The translations under genes and the position numbers were made by a program. Shown here one piece after another: positions 34,679 to 44,442 of a stretch of DNA of 64,000 nt (position 1 is its first letter; each line of letters opens with the position of its first letter). A model generated the notes under the pieces. It did not search any database. It was not told the DNA's origin and saw nothing but the letters and a program-made list of their open reading frames with translations. Source of the DNA: Melioribacteraceae bacterium (GTDB lineage Bacteria; Bacteroidota; Ignavibacteria; Ignavibacteriales; Melioribacteraceae); assembly GCA_030584085.1 (NCBI GenBank), contig CP129490.1:3133511-3197510 (forward strand), in the 5' to 3' direction.

Positions 34679-35215
34679 TCACTCTTTTATCTTTTCTGCT
34701 AATTTCTTTCTTGCATAATGTAGTTTTGACATTACCGAACCGATTGGTATCTCCAGCATTTCGGCAATTTCTTTATAGCTATAATTCTCAAATTCTTTTA
34801 GAATAATTATTTCTCTATCCGAATCACTCAAGCTATTCAACGCTGCTGTTATTTTTTGAGCATCTTCATCTCTTTCGATTTCAAATTGAATGCTCTCGCT
34901 TGATTCATATTCTATATTATCTATAAACGAGCTGACTTTTCTGTTCTTACTATCGCGGATAAAATTCAGACATAAATTTCTAAGAATCTTATAGTACCAA
35001 GTAAAAAAATTTCTTTCCGGATCATAACTCGAAAAACTTTTATAAGCTCTCAAGAATGCTTGCTGTGATAGTTCCATCGCATCATCATGATTAGCAACAA
35101 TAGCAAGAGCCGAATAATATGCGCGTTTCATATTTGCCTTTGCAAGAGTAGTAAACAAGATTTTATCCGAAGTGTTTTTCAATTTTTTCCGAATTCCTAA
35201 CAATGATACACTCAA
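34679..35215 (-). CDS. ECF RNA polymerase sigma factor
   Basis: A 178-residue sigma-70-family factor with region 2 (AMELSQQAFLRAYKSFSSYDPERNFFTWYYKILRN, about 52-86, quoted in part) and region 4 (ALNSLSDSDREIIILKEFENYSYKEIAEML then GSVMSKLHYARKKL). No region 3. The reading frame opens with TTG at 35215; an in-frame TAA lies only 10 bases further upstream, and the first ATG (35131) would cut into region 2. A weak start may keep the factor scarce. Head of a three-gene operon with its probable anti-sigma and YbjQ. Confidence 0.88.
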   Translation of the reverse strand: MSVSLLGIRKKLKNTSDKILFTTLAKANMKRAYYSALAIVANHDDAMELSQQAFLRAYKSFSSYDPERNFFTWYYKILRNLCLNFIRDSKNRKVSSFIDNIEYESSESIQFEIERDEDAQKITAALNSLSDSDREIIILKEFENYSYKEIAEMLEIPIGSVMSKLHYARKKLAEKIKE

Positions 35216-35299
35216 TCTAATTATTTATTCAAAATATTTTTATGGATTTTGAACTTCTCATAAATTATTATCATTTTAAGTAGAAAAGAAAGGAATGCC

Positions 35300-36736
35300 A
35301 TGTTTAATCGTATAAGTTTACTGATCTCATTACTACTTTTTACAACATTATCATTTGCGCAACTAAGATATGTAGAAGCGTTTCCTAATTTAGAATTTGC
35401 CGCCCCGGTTGATATTCAACATGCCGGAGATAATTCAAACCGTTTATTTGTTCTTGAACAAGAGGGACGAATTCGTGTATTTCAAAATGATTCTTTGGTG
35501 AATTCCACCGAGGTATTTTTAGATATCAGAGATAAAGTTCTTTACGGCGGCGAGCAAGGATTACTTGGTTTAGCTTTCCATCCAAACTATAGCGAGAACG
35601 GATATTTTTATTTGGATTATACAAGAAGCAATCCAAGAAGGACAGTAATTTCAAGATTTCAAGTTTCAGCAAATAATCCTAATCAAGCTGATCCAAACAG
35701 TGAATTTGTTTTGTTGGAAGTTGAACAGCCTTACAGTAATCATAACGGTGGACAAATTGTAATTGGTCCGGATGGATATCTATATATCACGTTAGGTGAC
35801 GGTGGAAGCGGTGGCGATCCGTTAAACAGCGGACAAGATAGAACAACATTGCTTGGAAATATTTTAAGAATTGACGTTGATAATCCGGCTAACGGTTTGA
35901 ATTACGGAATACCCGATGACAATCCGTTTGTCGGGAATAACGAAGATTGGCGTGAAGAAATTTATGCTTACGGATTAAGAAATGTTTGGCGTTTCAGTTT
36001 TGATCCGATTACAAATAAACTTTGGGCTGCCGATGTTGGTCAAAATGCTTACGAAGAAATAAATATTATTGAAAGCGGAAAGAATTATGGTTGGAAAATC
36101 ATGGAAGGTTTTCATTGTTATGATCCCTCGACAAATTGTGATCAAACCGGTTTAGAGTTACCGGTTTGGGAATATGCTCACAACGATCCTAACGGCGGAC
36201 AATCAATTACCGGTGGATTTGTTTATAGAGGAAGCAAAGCAAATGAATTATTCGGTGGTTATGTTTATGGTGATTTCATAACCGGAAGAATCTGGGTTTA
36301 TTTTGAAGGAGAGAATCCTACTAATATGCTGATATTCAATAATACCGGACTTGCAATCTCAACATTTGGAGTTGATCAAAATGATGAACTCTATTTTGCG
36401 TCTTTTACAAACGGTAGAATCTATAAATTTCTTGGTGAACCAACCGGCGTTCAAGAAGAAGGTAAATTGAATATCGATTACAAACTAAATCAGAATTACC
36501 CAAATCCATTTAATCCCGATACTATGATTTCATTTTATTTTTCCAAGCCGGAAAAGGTTAAGATAGAAATCTTTAATAATCTTGGAGAGAAAGTAGAAGA
36601 AGTTTTTAATGGAACTGCTGTAAAAGGAATGAATAGAATAAACTATACTTCGAAAAATTTAGCAAGCGGTGTATATTATTTTAAACTGACCTCAGACAAT
36701 TTTTCCGATTCGAAGAAGATGGTGCTGATGAAATAA
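35300..36736 (+). CDS. Secreted PQQ-type sugar dehydrogenase with T9SS sorting domain
   Basis: A 478-residue protein. Signal peptide 1-20 (ending LSFAQ). Residues about 24-385 form a six-bladed propeller of the glucose/sorbosone dehydrogenase (aldose sugar dehydrogenase) family: GGEQGLLGLAFHPNY, NHNGGQIVIGPDGYLYITLGDGG and YGLRNVWRFSFDP are its landmarks. Residues about 395-478 form a type A T9SS sorting domain (LNQNYPNPFNPDTMISFYF ... SGVYYFKL ... KKMVLMK). It should oxidise a sugar outside the cell; PQQ dependence is known for relatives, not shown here. GGA Shine-Dalgarno before the ATG. Confidence 0.9.
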   Translation: MFNRISLLISLLLFTTLSFAQLRYVEAFPNLEFAAPVDIQHAGDNSNRLFVLEQEGRIRVFQNDSLVNSTEVFLDIRDKVLYGGEQGLLGLAFHPNYSENGYFYLDYTRSNPRRTVISRFQVSANNPNQADPNSEFVLLEVEQPYSNHNGGQIVIGPDGYLYITLGDGGSGGDPLNSGQDRTTLLGNILRIDVDNPANGLNYGIPDDNPFVGNNEDWREEIYAYGLRNVWRFSFDPITNKLWAADVGQNAYEEINIIESGKNYGWKIMEGFHCYDPSTNCDQTGLELPVWEYAHNDPNGGQSITGGFVYRGSKANELFGGYVYGDFITGRIWVYFEGENPTNMLIFNNTGLAISTFGVDQNDELYFASFTNGRIYKFLGEPTGVQEEGKLNIDYKLNQNYPNPFNPDTMISFYFSKPEKVKIEIFNNLGEKVEEVFNGTAVKGMNRINYTSKNLASGVYYFKLTSDNFSDSKKMVLMK

Positions 36737-36742
36737 ATTATC

Positions 36743-36790
36743 GTAGAGATTTGATCACGCCTGAGGCGGACAAGTTAATCAAATCTCTAC
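36743..36790. repeat. Palindromic element with 13-base arms overlapping the end of the ypdA-like gene
   Basis: GTAGAGATTTGAT (36743-36755) pairs perfectly with ATCAAATCTCTAC (36778-36790). The loop contains CGCCTGAGGCG, itself a palindrome. The right arm lies inside the minus-strand flavoprotein gene and encodes its last codons and stop. It may also end transcription from both convergent genes, although no T-run is present. Confidence 0.6.
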
Positions 36791-37738
36791 AGATGATAAA
36801 AATTTGAAAATATTTTCCGCATGATAACGAGAGTTTTCAATAAACCATTTTCCGGTATCCATCCCTCCGCTCACAACTCCGGCTAGGAAAATTCCTTTAA
36901 TATTAGTCTCAAATGTTTCGGGATTATAAATTGGTTCGCGCTTTTCGTTTAATTCAATTCCCAAAGATATAAGAAAATCAAAATCTGGATGATAGCCTGT
37001 CATAGCAAGTACAAAATCATTTTCAATTGTAAGTTTGCCTTTTGGAGTTTGTATATCAACTTCCATTTCTCTTATTTCAATTAGATGTGAATTGAAGTGA
37101 GCTATTATTGATCCTTCATTAATTCTGTTTTCAATATCAGGCTTAACCCAGTATTTAACACCCTCATCAATTTTGTCTTTTTTAATTACCATCGTAACTT
37201 CCGAACCGCGGCGATAAGTTTCCAATGCTACATCCACAGCAGAATTACCACCGCCAACAACCATAATTTTTTGATCAATGTATGGATGCGGGTCATCGTA
37301 ATAATGTTTTACTTTAGGTAATTCTTCACCGGGAATATTTAAATAGTTTGCATAATCAAAAAATCCGGTTGATACAATTACATTTTTAGTTTCGTATTTA
37401 TTATTATCTGTTGTAATAGTAAAATTATTTTTCTTTCCTTTAACTTCGGTAACTTTTTCATACAGATTAACATTGAGATTCCATGAACTTTTTACTCTGC
37501 GGTAATATTCAAGCGCTTCGGTTCTTGTTGGTTTTGGTCCGTGTGATATAAAAGGAACATCTCCAATTTCTAATCGTTCCGAAGTTGAGAAGAAAGTCAT
37601 ATTAGTAGGATAGTTAAAAATTGAATTTACCAAACATCCTTTCTCGATAACAAGGTAATTCAATTTCTTTTTCTCGGCTTCAATTCCGCATGCAAGTCCG
37701 ATTGGACCGGCACCGATTATTATTGCATCGTATTTCAT
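36779..37738 (-). CDS. ypdA: YpdA-family FAD/NAD(P)-dependent disulfide reductase-like protein
   Basis: A 319-residue flavoprotein. FAD motif IIGAGPIGLACGIEAEK (residues 6-22), NAD(P) motif VVGGGNSAVDVALETYRRG near 161, and the closing GIFLAGVVSGGMDTGKWFIENSRYHA block. No CxxC redox pair, as in the YpdA/Bdr bacillithiol disulfide reductase family (thioredoxin-reductase fold). Bacillithiol use in this organism is not shown. The final VEI-stop codons come from a palindromic element. Single-gene unit facing the sugar dehydrogenase. Confidence 0.85.
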   Translation of the reverse strand: MKYDAIIIGAGPIGLACGIEAEKKKLNYLVIEKGCLVNSIFNYPTNMTFFSTSERLEIGDVPFISHGPKPTRTEALEYYRRVKSSWNLNVNLYEKVTEVKGKKNNFTITTDNNKYETKNVIVSTGFFDYANYLNIPGEELPKVKHYYDDPHPYIDQKIMVVGGGNSAVDVALETYRRGSEVTMVIKKDKIDEGVKYWVKPDIENRINEGSIIAHFNSHLIEIREMEVDIQTPKGKLTIENDFVLAMTGYHPDFDFLISLGIELNEKREPIYNPETFETNIKGIFLAGVVSGGMDTGKWFIENSRYHAENIFKFLSSVEI

Positions 37739-37767
37739 ATAACTCGCATTTATGTGATGACAAGAAT

Positions 37768-37803
37768 AAAAAAACCTCTTACAAGATAACTAATTGCAAG
37801 AGG
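37768..37803 (-). terminator. Intrinsic terminator of the first T9SS paralogue
   Basis: On the minus strand CCTCTTGCAA pairs with TTGTAAGAGG (10 bp with one G-T), loop of 9, followed by seven T. It lies 27 bases past the stop of the gene ending at 37830. Confidence 0.85.
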
Positions 37804-37829
37804 CTTTAATAATCCACTCTAAATAACTA

Positions 37830-40800
37830 TTATCTAATATCCAAAAATTCTTTGGACGGAATGATTGCTACTTTTAATATCTTTGTCCCTATACCCGGCA
37901 TTTCCAAATGTGCTATATACATCCCACCGGCTACTATTTGATTACTTTCATTTCTTAAATCCCAATCCACATATTTTGTTTGATCATCTTTCTCCATTCT
38001 TCTTACTATCTGTCCCGATAACGTAAATATTCTTATCGTGGCTTTCGTCGGTAATCCGATAAACCGTACATAATTTTGATTCGTTATGTTATTTCCTGCA
38101 AAGAACGGGTTCGGGAATACACTTATCTCGTCTATCTTTTCCTTCCCGCTTTCGGTGTCATTAAAATTCGGGGCTTCTAATGTTATCTCAAATACATCTC
38201 CGTCACTTAGTGGACGGAACGTGGTTATACGTATGATCGTTCCAACTTTAGGTTGTTCTCCTTCGAATACTATATTCCCTACTCTATGCTGCGCACTGAA
38301 ACTTCTTCCCGAGGTCTCAGGAAATACTTCCGGATATTCTCCATCCGGTTCGTAACAATAGAATCTCTCCCACATATTTGTCGTTTCATCTTTTGTCCAT
38401 GCGGTATCTCTTAAGGTCTGATCAAATACTTTTATTATCAACCGCTTCGTCTCTTTGCCGTCTCTGCTTATCTGCCATATTTCAAAAGGTAATCTTCCTT
38501 TTCCTTTGGGATCATCGTTTCTAAAAAAGAATAACGGCGAATAGCCCGTTGTATAGTACTCGCTTCCTTCTTCGGTAAATCGTATCTCATATGTGTTATA
38601 ACCGATGTTTTCTGCATAGTTTAGATGACTCTTTTTAGGAAATTGTACGCCCCCTATTCTGAACTTCCATCTGTTTGTTGAATTATAATTGTTCAATAAT
38701 TTCGTTGGTGTGTCTAAATATCCTTCTTCGTTTCTGATCTCCAAGATTTCTTTTACAGCATGTGTGCGATTAGGATCTATCGCGTTAATTGAATCTTTTC
38801 CGAAATCATCAACAAGTAGAAGAAATCCATCATACACATGTTTCTCTTTTAGTTCTGTGTTTAATTTGTAGTTTGTTTTATCCAAAGTGTCATTTTTGGT
38901 TTCATTAATTAAATCATACGACAATCCGAAAGTAGCATCGTGAAATTCAACAATATAACTATCCTTTGTTATCGCCGATGGATCAACAATCTTTGTTAAT
39001 ACATTTGCGTCTGTAATTCCTTCAATTTGATTACTATGTATATTCTCATCATGCTTATATATTGAGCTGAAATCAATCTTATGTTTACCGGGAACAATTT
39101 TAATTACATCAATCGGACTTATCTTAAACTTTGGAGAACTGAATTGAGAATATGCATAGGCTCTAATTCCGAAATAATATTCTTGTCCGTTTAATAAAGG
39201 TTTTCCGGTGAATTCATCTTTATCAATCGAATAAAATCTTGTAATACCTCTATCATTTCCAAAGATAACCGGGACCGTGACACTAACACCGTTTACAATA
39301 ATATTATCTTCTATAACAGTTACACCATTAGTTTTATCAATAATAGAAACAATTTCAGGATCATTGCCCAATGAGTCAGCATATTGCTCAATTAGGTAGC
39401 CTTCAAAAGTATATGTTGTATCCGATAGATTTTGATTTTTCAAAAATGGATCGAACTCATCATAGTTTTCTGCGTTACTTTCCCACCAAAGAGTAAATTT
39501 ATTGTTTTCAGTGAACTGATAGATCTGCGGTTTTGAAGGATCCGGTATTATAAAAAAATTATTATAATAAGCATTTCTAACTGAATTAACCTTTTCACGT
39601 AATTTAATTATCGAATCAATATTGTCTTCCCCTTGTGCAACAACATTTGCGACAACCACTGTTTGAGTATCAAACGGTGCGAAATCGAACGGTCTTAATG
39701 CAATTTGGAATTGTTTAAACGAATTTGAGATATGCACGGTATCACCGCCCCACCCTTCAAGAAGATCATACCAACCGGTTTCTTCAACCGGATCTCCTGC
39801 TAATGGGAAAACAGTTTCACGACCTGTATTCGGATCAATTAGTGGCCTGCCATTATGTGTTTTTCCATTAATTGTATTTAAAAATGACTCAACATTATAT
39901 GGAGCAATCAGCTTGTCTTCATAGTAAGGATCATTAAGAGGAATTACAGGTTCATATCCTCGAAAAAAATTAAAACTCATTAACTCTATATTTTTATATC
40001 CTTTGTTCCATCTTCCGTTAAAAAAAGCACTATCGGTATTAGATGATTCAATGATCGGATTTTCGAGAAAAACATATCCGAATGCCGGAGGGAAGTTTTC
40101 ATATTCATCATCAAATCTATCGCGATTGTATCCATAAACAAAATTTCGAACAGTGTCAATTCCTACTCCATCATCAGGCATACCGCCAATTGAGAGGAAC
40201 GAATACCAACTGGTTATAAAATCCTTAATCGTTTTTCCACTTTTATTTATCATTTTTATCTTTCGAAAAACAACATCTCCCAAAACTCCTGTACCTTGAA
40301 AGGCAAAGGCAGACACTTGAAATTCTATCCCAAACGGGAGCGAATAAATATTTCCTGTTAAGACTCCGGATTTTAATGAAGAGTCTGCATCATTGGCAAC
40401 AAAAAATACATGTTCATCACCGATGTAATCAGGTTGATCAACTCCTCTAGAAAAGAAACCATCTCCATCAATATCTATCCATGATGCACCATCTTCAACC
40501 GGCCATTGGTTAAAATCACTTTCAAGATCATCACGTAAATCTCCAAAGGGAAGAGTTTCCCAACCACGTTGAATTTTATAAGTTTTATTGCGGGGATTCT
40601 CCGGATTAGTCGGCGTACCATCATCGAACATTTTACCGGGCTGAACTCTATGATATAAACCACCGCTCGCTCTAATCAACACTTCTGTTTGACCGTTCAC
40701 TTCCCCAACTAGTTGTAAACCATCAAACCAGACTAATGGTTTGAATGCTTTGGATCCGCCGGGCCATTTAATTGCACCGAAACCAACATCATCCAAACTT

Positions 40801-41000
40801 TCTGCTCCAATTTCTGTATTACTCAAGATCAATTTCATCTGGTTTATTGAAAGTGATTTTACTGATGATTCATATTGAGGTATGCTTTGCTTCATTAATT
40901 TATTTTGCAAGAGAAAATTTTCTTGCGAATAGAAAGTTGTTATAAACAATAGACAAAGAAGCGACTTAAATAATCTATATGTGTTATTTTTTATTAACAT
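37830..41000 (-). CDS. Large secreted T9SS-substrate protein, paralogue A
   Basis: A 1056-residue secreted protein. N-terminal signal (about 1-26). The body has no enzyme motif I recognise; it opens with SINQMKLILSNTE and GAIKWPGGSKAFKPLVWFDGLQLVGEVNGQ and contains fibronectin-like segments (SGEYYFGIRAYAYS type near 625). The C-terminal 80 residues form a sorting domain (ISVFPNPFFAGNN ... IRIFTLSGQIVRR ... VAGGMYIAHLEMPG) that ends in PSKEFLDIR instead of the usual basic KK tail. It is a close relative of the gene upstream at 41109; residues about 743-1056 are nearly identical. A terminator follows. Confidence 0.8.
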   Translation of the reverse strand: MLIKNNTYRLFKSLLCLLFITTFYSQENFLLQNKLMKQSIPQYESSVKSLSINQMKLILSNTEIGAESLDDVGFGAIKWPGGSKAFKPLVWFDGLQLVGEVNGQTEVLIRASGGLYHRVQPGKMFDDGTPTNPENPRNKTYKIQRGWETLPFGDLRDDLESDFNQWPVEDGASWIDIDGDGFFSRGVDQPDYIGDEHVFFVANDADSSLKSGVLTGNIYSLPFGIEFQVSAFAFQGTGVLGDVVFRKIKMINKSGKTIKDFITSWYSFLSIGGMPDDGVGIDTVRNFVYGYNRDRFDDEYENFPPAFGYVFLENPIIESSNTDSAFFNGRWNKGYKNIELMSFNFFRGYEPVIPLNDPYYEDKLIAPYNVESFLNTINGKTHNGRPLIDPNTGRETVFPLAGDPVEETGWYDLLEGWGGDTVHISNSFKQFQIALRPFDFAPFDTQTVVVANVVAQGEDNIDSIIKLREKVNSVRNAYYNNFFIIPDPSKPQIYQFTENNKFTLWWESNAENYDEFDPFLKNQNLSDTTYTFEGYLIEQYADSLGNDPEIVSIIDKTNGVTVIEDNIIVNGVSVTVPVIFGNDRGITRFYSIDKDEFTGKPLLNGQEYYFGIRAYAYSQFSSPKFKISPIDVIKIVPGKHKIDFSSIYKHDENIHSNQIEGITDANVLTKIVDPSAITKDSYIVEFHDATFGLSYDLINETKNDTLDKTNYKLNTELKEKHVYDGFLLLVDDFGKDSINAIDPNRTHAVKEILEIRNEEGYLDTPTKLLNNYNSTNRWKFRIGGVQFPKKSHLNYAENIGYNTYEIRFTEEGSEYYTTGYSPLFFFRNDDPKGKGRLPFEIWQISRDGKETKRLIIKVFDQTLRDTAWTKDETTNMWERFYCYEPDGEYPEVFPETSGRSFSAQHRVGNIVFEGEQPKVGTIIRITTFRPLSDGDVFEITLEAPNFNDTESGKEKIDEISVFPNPFFAGNNITNQNYVRFIGLPTKATIRIFTLSGQIVRRMEKDDQTKYVDWDLRNESNQIVAGGMYIAHLEMPGIGTKILKVAIIPSKEFLDIR
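38251..38489 (-). repeat. 239-bp block identical to 41530-41768
   Basis: This segment of paralogue A (about residues 838-917) is base-for-base identical to 41530-41768 in paralogue B, bounded by the first mismatches on either side (CCAACTTTA versus CCTTCTTCC, and GGTAATC versus GGCAATC). The flanks remain roughly 90% alike, mostly differing at silent positions, whereas the 5' two-thirds of the two genes diverge strongly. Confidence 0.85.
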
Positions 41001-41108
41001 GTCTACATTATATTATATGATCCAATTACAATTAAGTATAAGATATTTTTTAAAAAATTAGACCGCGGGTTTAATTTCTAAGGAAATCCTCAAGGTTAGA
41101 ATAATTGG

Positions 41109-44100
41109 TTATCTTATATCAAGAAATTCTTTAGAAGGAATTACAGCCACTTTCAATACCTTCGTTCCTATTCCCGGCATATCCAAATGAGCTATATACA
41201 TTCCGCCTGCTACTATTTGATTGCTTCCATTTCTTACATCCCAATCAATGTATTTTGTTTGATCATCTTTTTCTAATTTTCTTATTAACTGCCCCGATAT
41301 CGTAAATATTCTTATCGTGGCTTTCGTTGGTAATCCGATAAACCGTACATAATTTTGATTCGTTATGTTATTTCCCGCAAAGAACGGATTCGGGAATACA
41401 CTGATCTCATCTATCTTCTCCTTACCGCTTTCGGTGTCATTAAAGTTAGGCGCTTCTAACGATATCTCAAATTCATCTCCATCGCTTAGAGGACGGAATG
41501 TCGTTATACGTATGATCGTTCCTTCTTCCGGTTGTTCTCCTTCGAATACTATATTCCCTACTCTATGCTGCGCACTGAAACTTCTTCCCGAGGTCTCAGG
41601 AAATACTTCCGGATATTCTCCATCCGGTTCGTAACAATAGAATCTCTCCCACATATTTGTCGTTTCATCTTTTGTCCATGCGGTATCTCTTAAGGTCTGA
41701 TCAAATACTTTTATTATCAACCGCTTCGTCTCTTTGCCGTCTCTGCTTATCTGCCATATTTCAAAAGGCAATCTTCCTTTTCCTTTAGGATCATCATTTC
41801 GGAAAAAGAATAACGGTGAATAGCCGGTTGTATAATACTCACTTCCCTCTTCGGTAAAGCGTATTTCATATGTGTTATAACCGATATTCTCCGCATAGTT
41901 GAGATGACTCTTTTTCGGAAATTGTACTCCGCCTATTCTGAATTTCCACTTGTTTGTTGAATTATACTTGTTCAATAATTTCGTTGGCGTGTCTAAATAT
42001 CCTTCTTCGTTTCTGATCTCCAAGATCTCGTTTACTGCATATGCTCTGTTAGGATCTATTGCTATAATAGAATCTCTTCCATAATCATTCATTAGTAAAA
42101 TAAAACCATTATAAATTTGTTTGTCTTTAATATCCGGTGTTATTTGGTAGTTAAGCTTGGTAAGCGTATCCTGCGTGGCAGCATTAATCAAATTATATGC
42201 AATTCCAAAAGTTGTATCTACAAATTCGACTTTAATAGTATGTTCAGTTGTTGATGCCGGATCAATTATCTGAGTCGATACCGTTGCGTCCGAAACACCA
42301 ACAGTTTGATTACTTTCAACATTCTCGTTTTGACTATAGGGCGAGCTGAAATCAATTTTTGATTTACCCGGAATTATTTTAAATATATTAGGCTCACTTT
42401 TTAAATAAGAAGGATCACTAAATCGCGAGTATGCATATGCCGATACTCCAAAATAATATTCACTCCCACTTAACAGCGGACCGTTTGTATATGCATCACT
42501 ATTTATGTTTATAAATCGTTTTAAGCCACTATCACTCCCAAAAATTACCGGGACTTTTACACTAACACCATTTACAATTTGATTATCTTCAATTACCGTC
42601 ACTCCGTTTACTTTATCGGCAATAAATATTGTTTCGGGATTATTGCCTAGGGAGTCACTATACTGCTCGACAATGTATCCCTCAAAGGTATATGTTGTGT
42701 CCGACAAACCTTGATTTTCTAAAAATATATCGAACTCATCAAAACTTTCTGCATTGCCTTCCCACCAAAGTGTAACCGATTGGTCATCTTCATATGAATG
42801 AGTAAGGGGTTTTTGAGGAATTAAATTTGTTCGGAAGCCTTCTAAATATGATTTCTTAACTGCTTTGGAAATTCTTCTTAATTTTTCTATTCCTAAGATG
42901 TTATCATCACCTTGAGCGGCAATGACAGCAATAACTACTTCGGCTGTATCAAAAGGTGCAAAATCAAATCCCTCAATCGCAAATTGACTATACTTATCTG
43001 ACATACCGGGATTTGCAGTGTCTCCCGGCCATGCATTTGGATGATCATACCAGCCCGATTTTGAGACCGGGTCTCCACTAAGGGGCCATAGAGTTTCTTC
43101 CCCTGTATAAGGATTTACGAAAGGTCTTTCGTTATGCCATAAACCATTGATTGTATTTATGTATTCTTCAACATTTCTTGGAGCTCGTATTTTATCGTAA
43201 TAATAAGCTGAATCAGTTACACCGTCGGGGACAGGTCCAAAACCTCGGAAATAATTAAAGTTAACCATCTCTAAATTTCTATAACCTTGAATCCATTTCC
43301 CATTATAATATGCGCTGTCATTAGGAGAGCCTTTGACTTTAGGTCCGTACACTAAGATATATCCAGCAGCAGGCGGAGCTTCTCCATAAATGACATCATT
43401 GTTCGTATAATTATATGTATACATTAACCCGGCCGAAGTATCAATCCCGGCTGCATCATCCCCGGGGCCACCAATATCGATATCGCTGTACCAGCTAATA
43501 ACGAAGTCTTCTATTGTGTGATTACTTTTATTAATGAGTTTAATTTTTCTAAATACAACATCTCCCAAAATTCCGGTACCTTGTTTTGCGAAAGTTAGAA
43601 CTTGGAATTCAATATTAAATGGATCCGAATATGTGGTACCATTGACTGCTAATTTTAATGAGGGATCTGAATCATTTGATACAAAAAATAATACTTCGTC
43701 ACCAATGAAATCGGGTTGATCAACACCTCTTGAGAAAAAACCATCACCATCAATATCAACCCAAGGTGCACCATCATCTACAGGCCACTGATTATAATCT
43801 CTTTCAAGTTCATCACGAACAGCACCAAAGGGTAAACTTTCCCAACCTTTTTGGATTTTGTATATCCTATATTTTGAATTATTCGGATTATCCGGGGTGC
43901 CGTCATCAAAGATTTTGCCGGGTTGAAGAGTAGCACCAAAATTTTGAGGAAGGAAATATGAGTTTTGAATTAATGCTCGTGGTTCACCGTTTATATATCC
44001 TAACAGCTGTAAGCCATCAAAAAAAACAAGTTGCTTAAAAGCATTTCTACCACCAGGCCATTCAATAGCACCGCCTAATGTTCTCTTAATTGCCCCAGGA

Positions 44101-44282
44101 TTAGTGTTTGATACCCAACACTTCATTTGGTTTATTGAAGTGAAACTGTTACTCATTTCGTATTGAACTGATTGCTTACTTTTTCCACTATTTATTATTA
44201 GTTCTTGCTTGTCCTGAGATTTTAATTCCAATCCACTAAAGCAAACAAATAGCAAAGCAAAAAAAAATATAAATTTTTGCAT
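41109..44282 (-). CDS. Large secreted T9SS-substrate protein, paralogue B
   Basis: A 1057-residue secreted protein, same architecture as paralogue A downstream: signal peptide (about 1-22, ending LKSQD), the SINQMKCWVSNTNPGA opening and GGAIEWPGGRNAFKQLVFFDG segment, body without recognised catalytic motif, and a C-terminal sorting domain ending PSKEFLDIR. Residues up to about 740 diverge from A, with the remainder almost the same. Separated from A by 108 bases, with no clear terminator, so A may be partly cotranscribed. The following TonB/DUF4249/PorV-like genes are divergent. Function unknown; possibly cell-surface or matrix proteins. Confidence 0.8.
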   Translation of the reverse strand: MQKFIFFFALLFVCFSGLELKSQDKQELIINSGKSKQSVQYEMSNSFTSINQMKCWVSNTNPGAIKRTLGGAIEWPGGRNAFKQLVFFDGLQLLGYINGEPRALIQNSYFLPQNFGATLQPGKIFDDGTPDNPNNSKYRIYKIQKGWESLPFGAVRDELERDYNQWPVDDGAPWVDIDGDGFFSRGVDQPDFIGDEVLFFVSNDSDPSLKLAVNGTTYSDPFNIEFQVLTFAKQGTGILGDVVFRKIKLINKSNHTIEDFVISWYSDIDIGGPGDDAAGIDTSAGLMYTYNYTNNDVIYGEAPPAAGYILVYGPKVKGSPNDSAYYNGKWIQGYRNLEMVNFNYFRGFGPVPDGVTDSAYYYDKIRAPRNVEEYINTINGLWHNERPFVNPYTGEETLWPLSGDPVSKSGWYDHPNAWPGDTANPGMSDKYSQFAIEGFDFAPFDTAEVVIAVIAAQGDDNILGIEKLRRISKAVKKSYLEGFRTNLIPQKPLTHSYEDDQSVTLWWEGNAESFDEFDIFLENQGLSDTTYTFEGYIVEQYSDSLGNNPETIFIADKVNGVTVIEDNQIVNGVSVKVPVIFGSDSGLKRFININSDAYTNGPLLSGSEYYFGVSAYAYSRFSDPSYLKSEPNIFKIIPGKSKIDFSSPYSQNENVESNQTVGVSDATVSTQIIDPASTTEHTIKVEFVDTTFGIAYNLINAATQDTLTKLNYQITPDIKDKQIYNGFILLMNDYGRDSIIAIDPNRAYAVNEILEIRNEEGYLDTPTKLLNKYNSTNKWKFRIGGVQFPKKSHLNYAENIGYNTYEIRFTEEGSEYYTTGYSPLFFFRNDDPKGKGRLPFEIWQISRDGKETKRLIIKVFDQTLRDTAWTKDETTNMWERFYCYEPDGEYPEVFPETSGRSFSAQHRVGNIVFEGEQPEEGTIIRITTFRPLSDGDEFEISLEAPNFNDTESGKEKIDEISVFPNPFFAGNNITNQNYVRFIGLPTKATIRIFTISGQLIRKLEKDDQTKYIDWDVRNGSNQIVAGGMYIAHLDMPGIGTKVLKVAVIPSKEFLDIR
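41530..41768 (-). repeat. 239-bp block identical to 38251-38489
   Basis: Partner of the block in paralogue A, covering about residues 839-918 of paralogue B in the same frame and orientation. The two copies are direct repeats about 3.3 kb apart and could recombine, deleting the intervening sequence and fusing the two genes. Confidence 0.85.
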
Positions 44283-44442
44283 TCGAATCAGTCCTTCAAA
44301 ATTTTTCTAAAAATATAGATTATATATGGAAAATGAAAACATAATAATATTTTCAAATATTTTACTAGTTCTTCAATTAATATCTTTTGTTTATTTCAAA
44401 ATGTTGATATATTGAACAAATTTTTAACGAATATAAATAAGT

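Noticed and set aside
38086-38355. Plus-strand ORFs of 89 residues at 38086-38355 and 41365-41634 that look alike
   Set aside because: They are antisense shadows of the two T9SS paralogues; similarity follows from the identical coding block.
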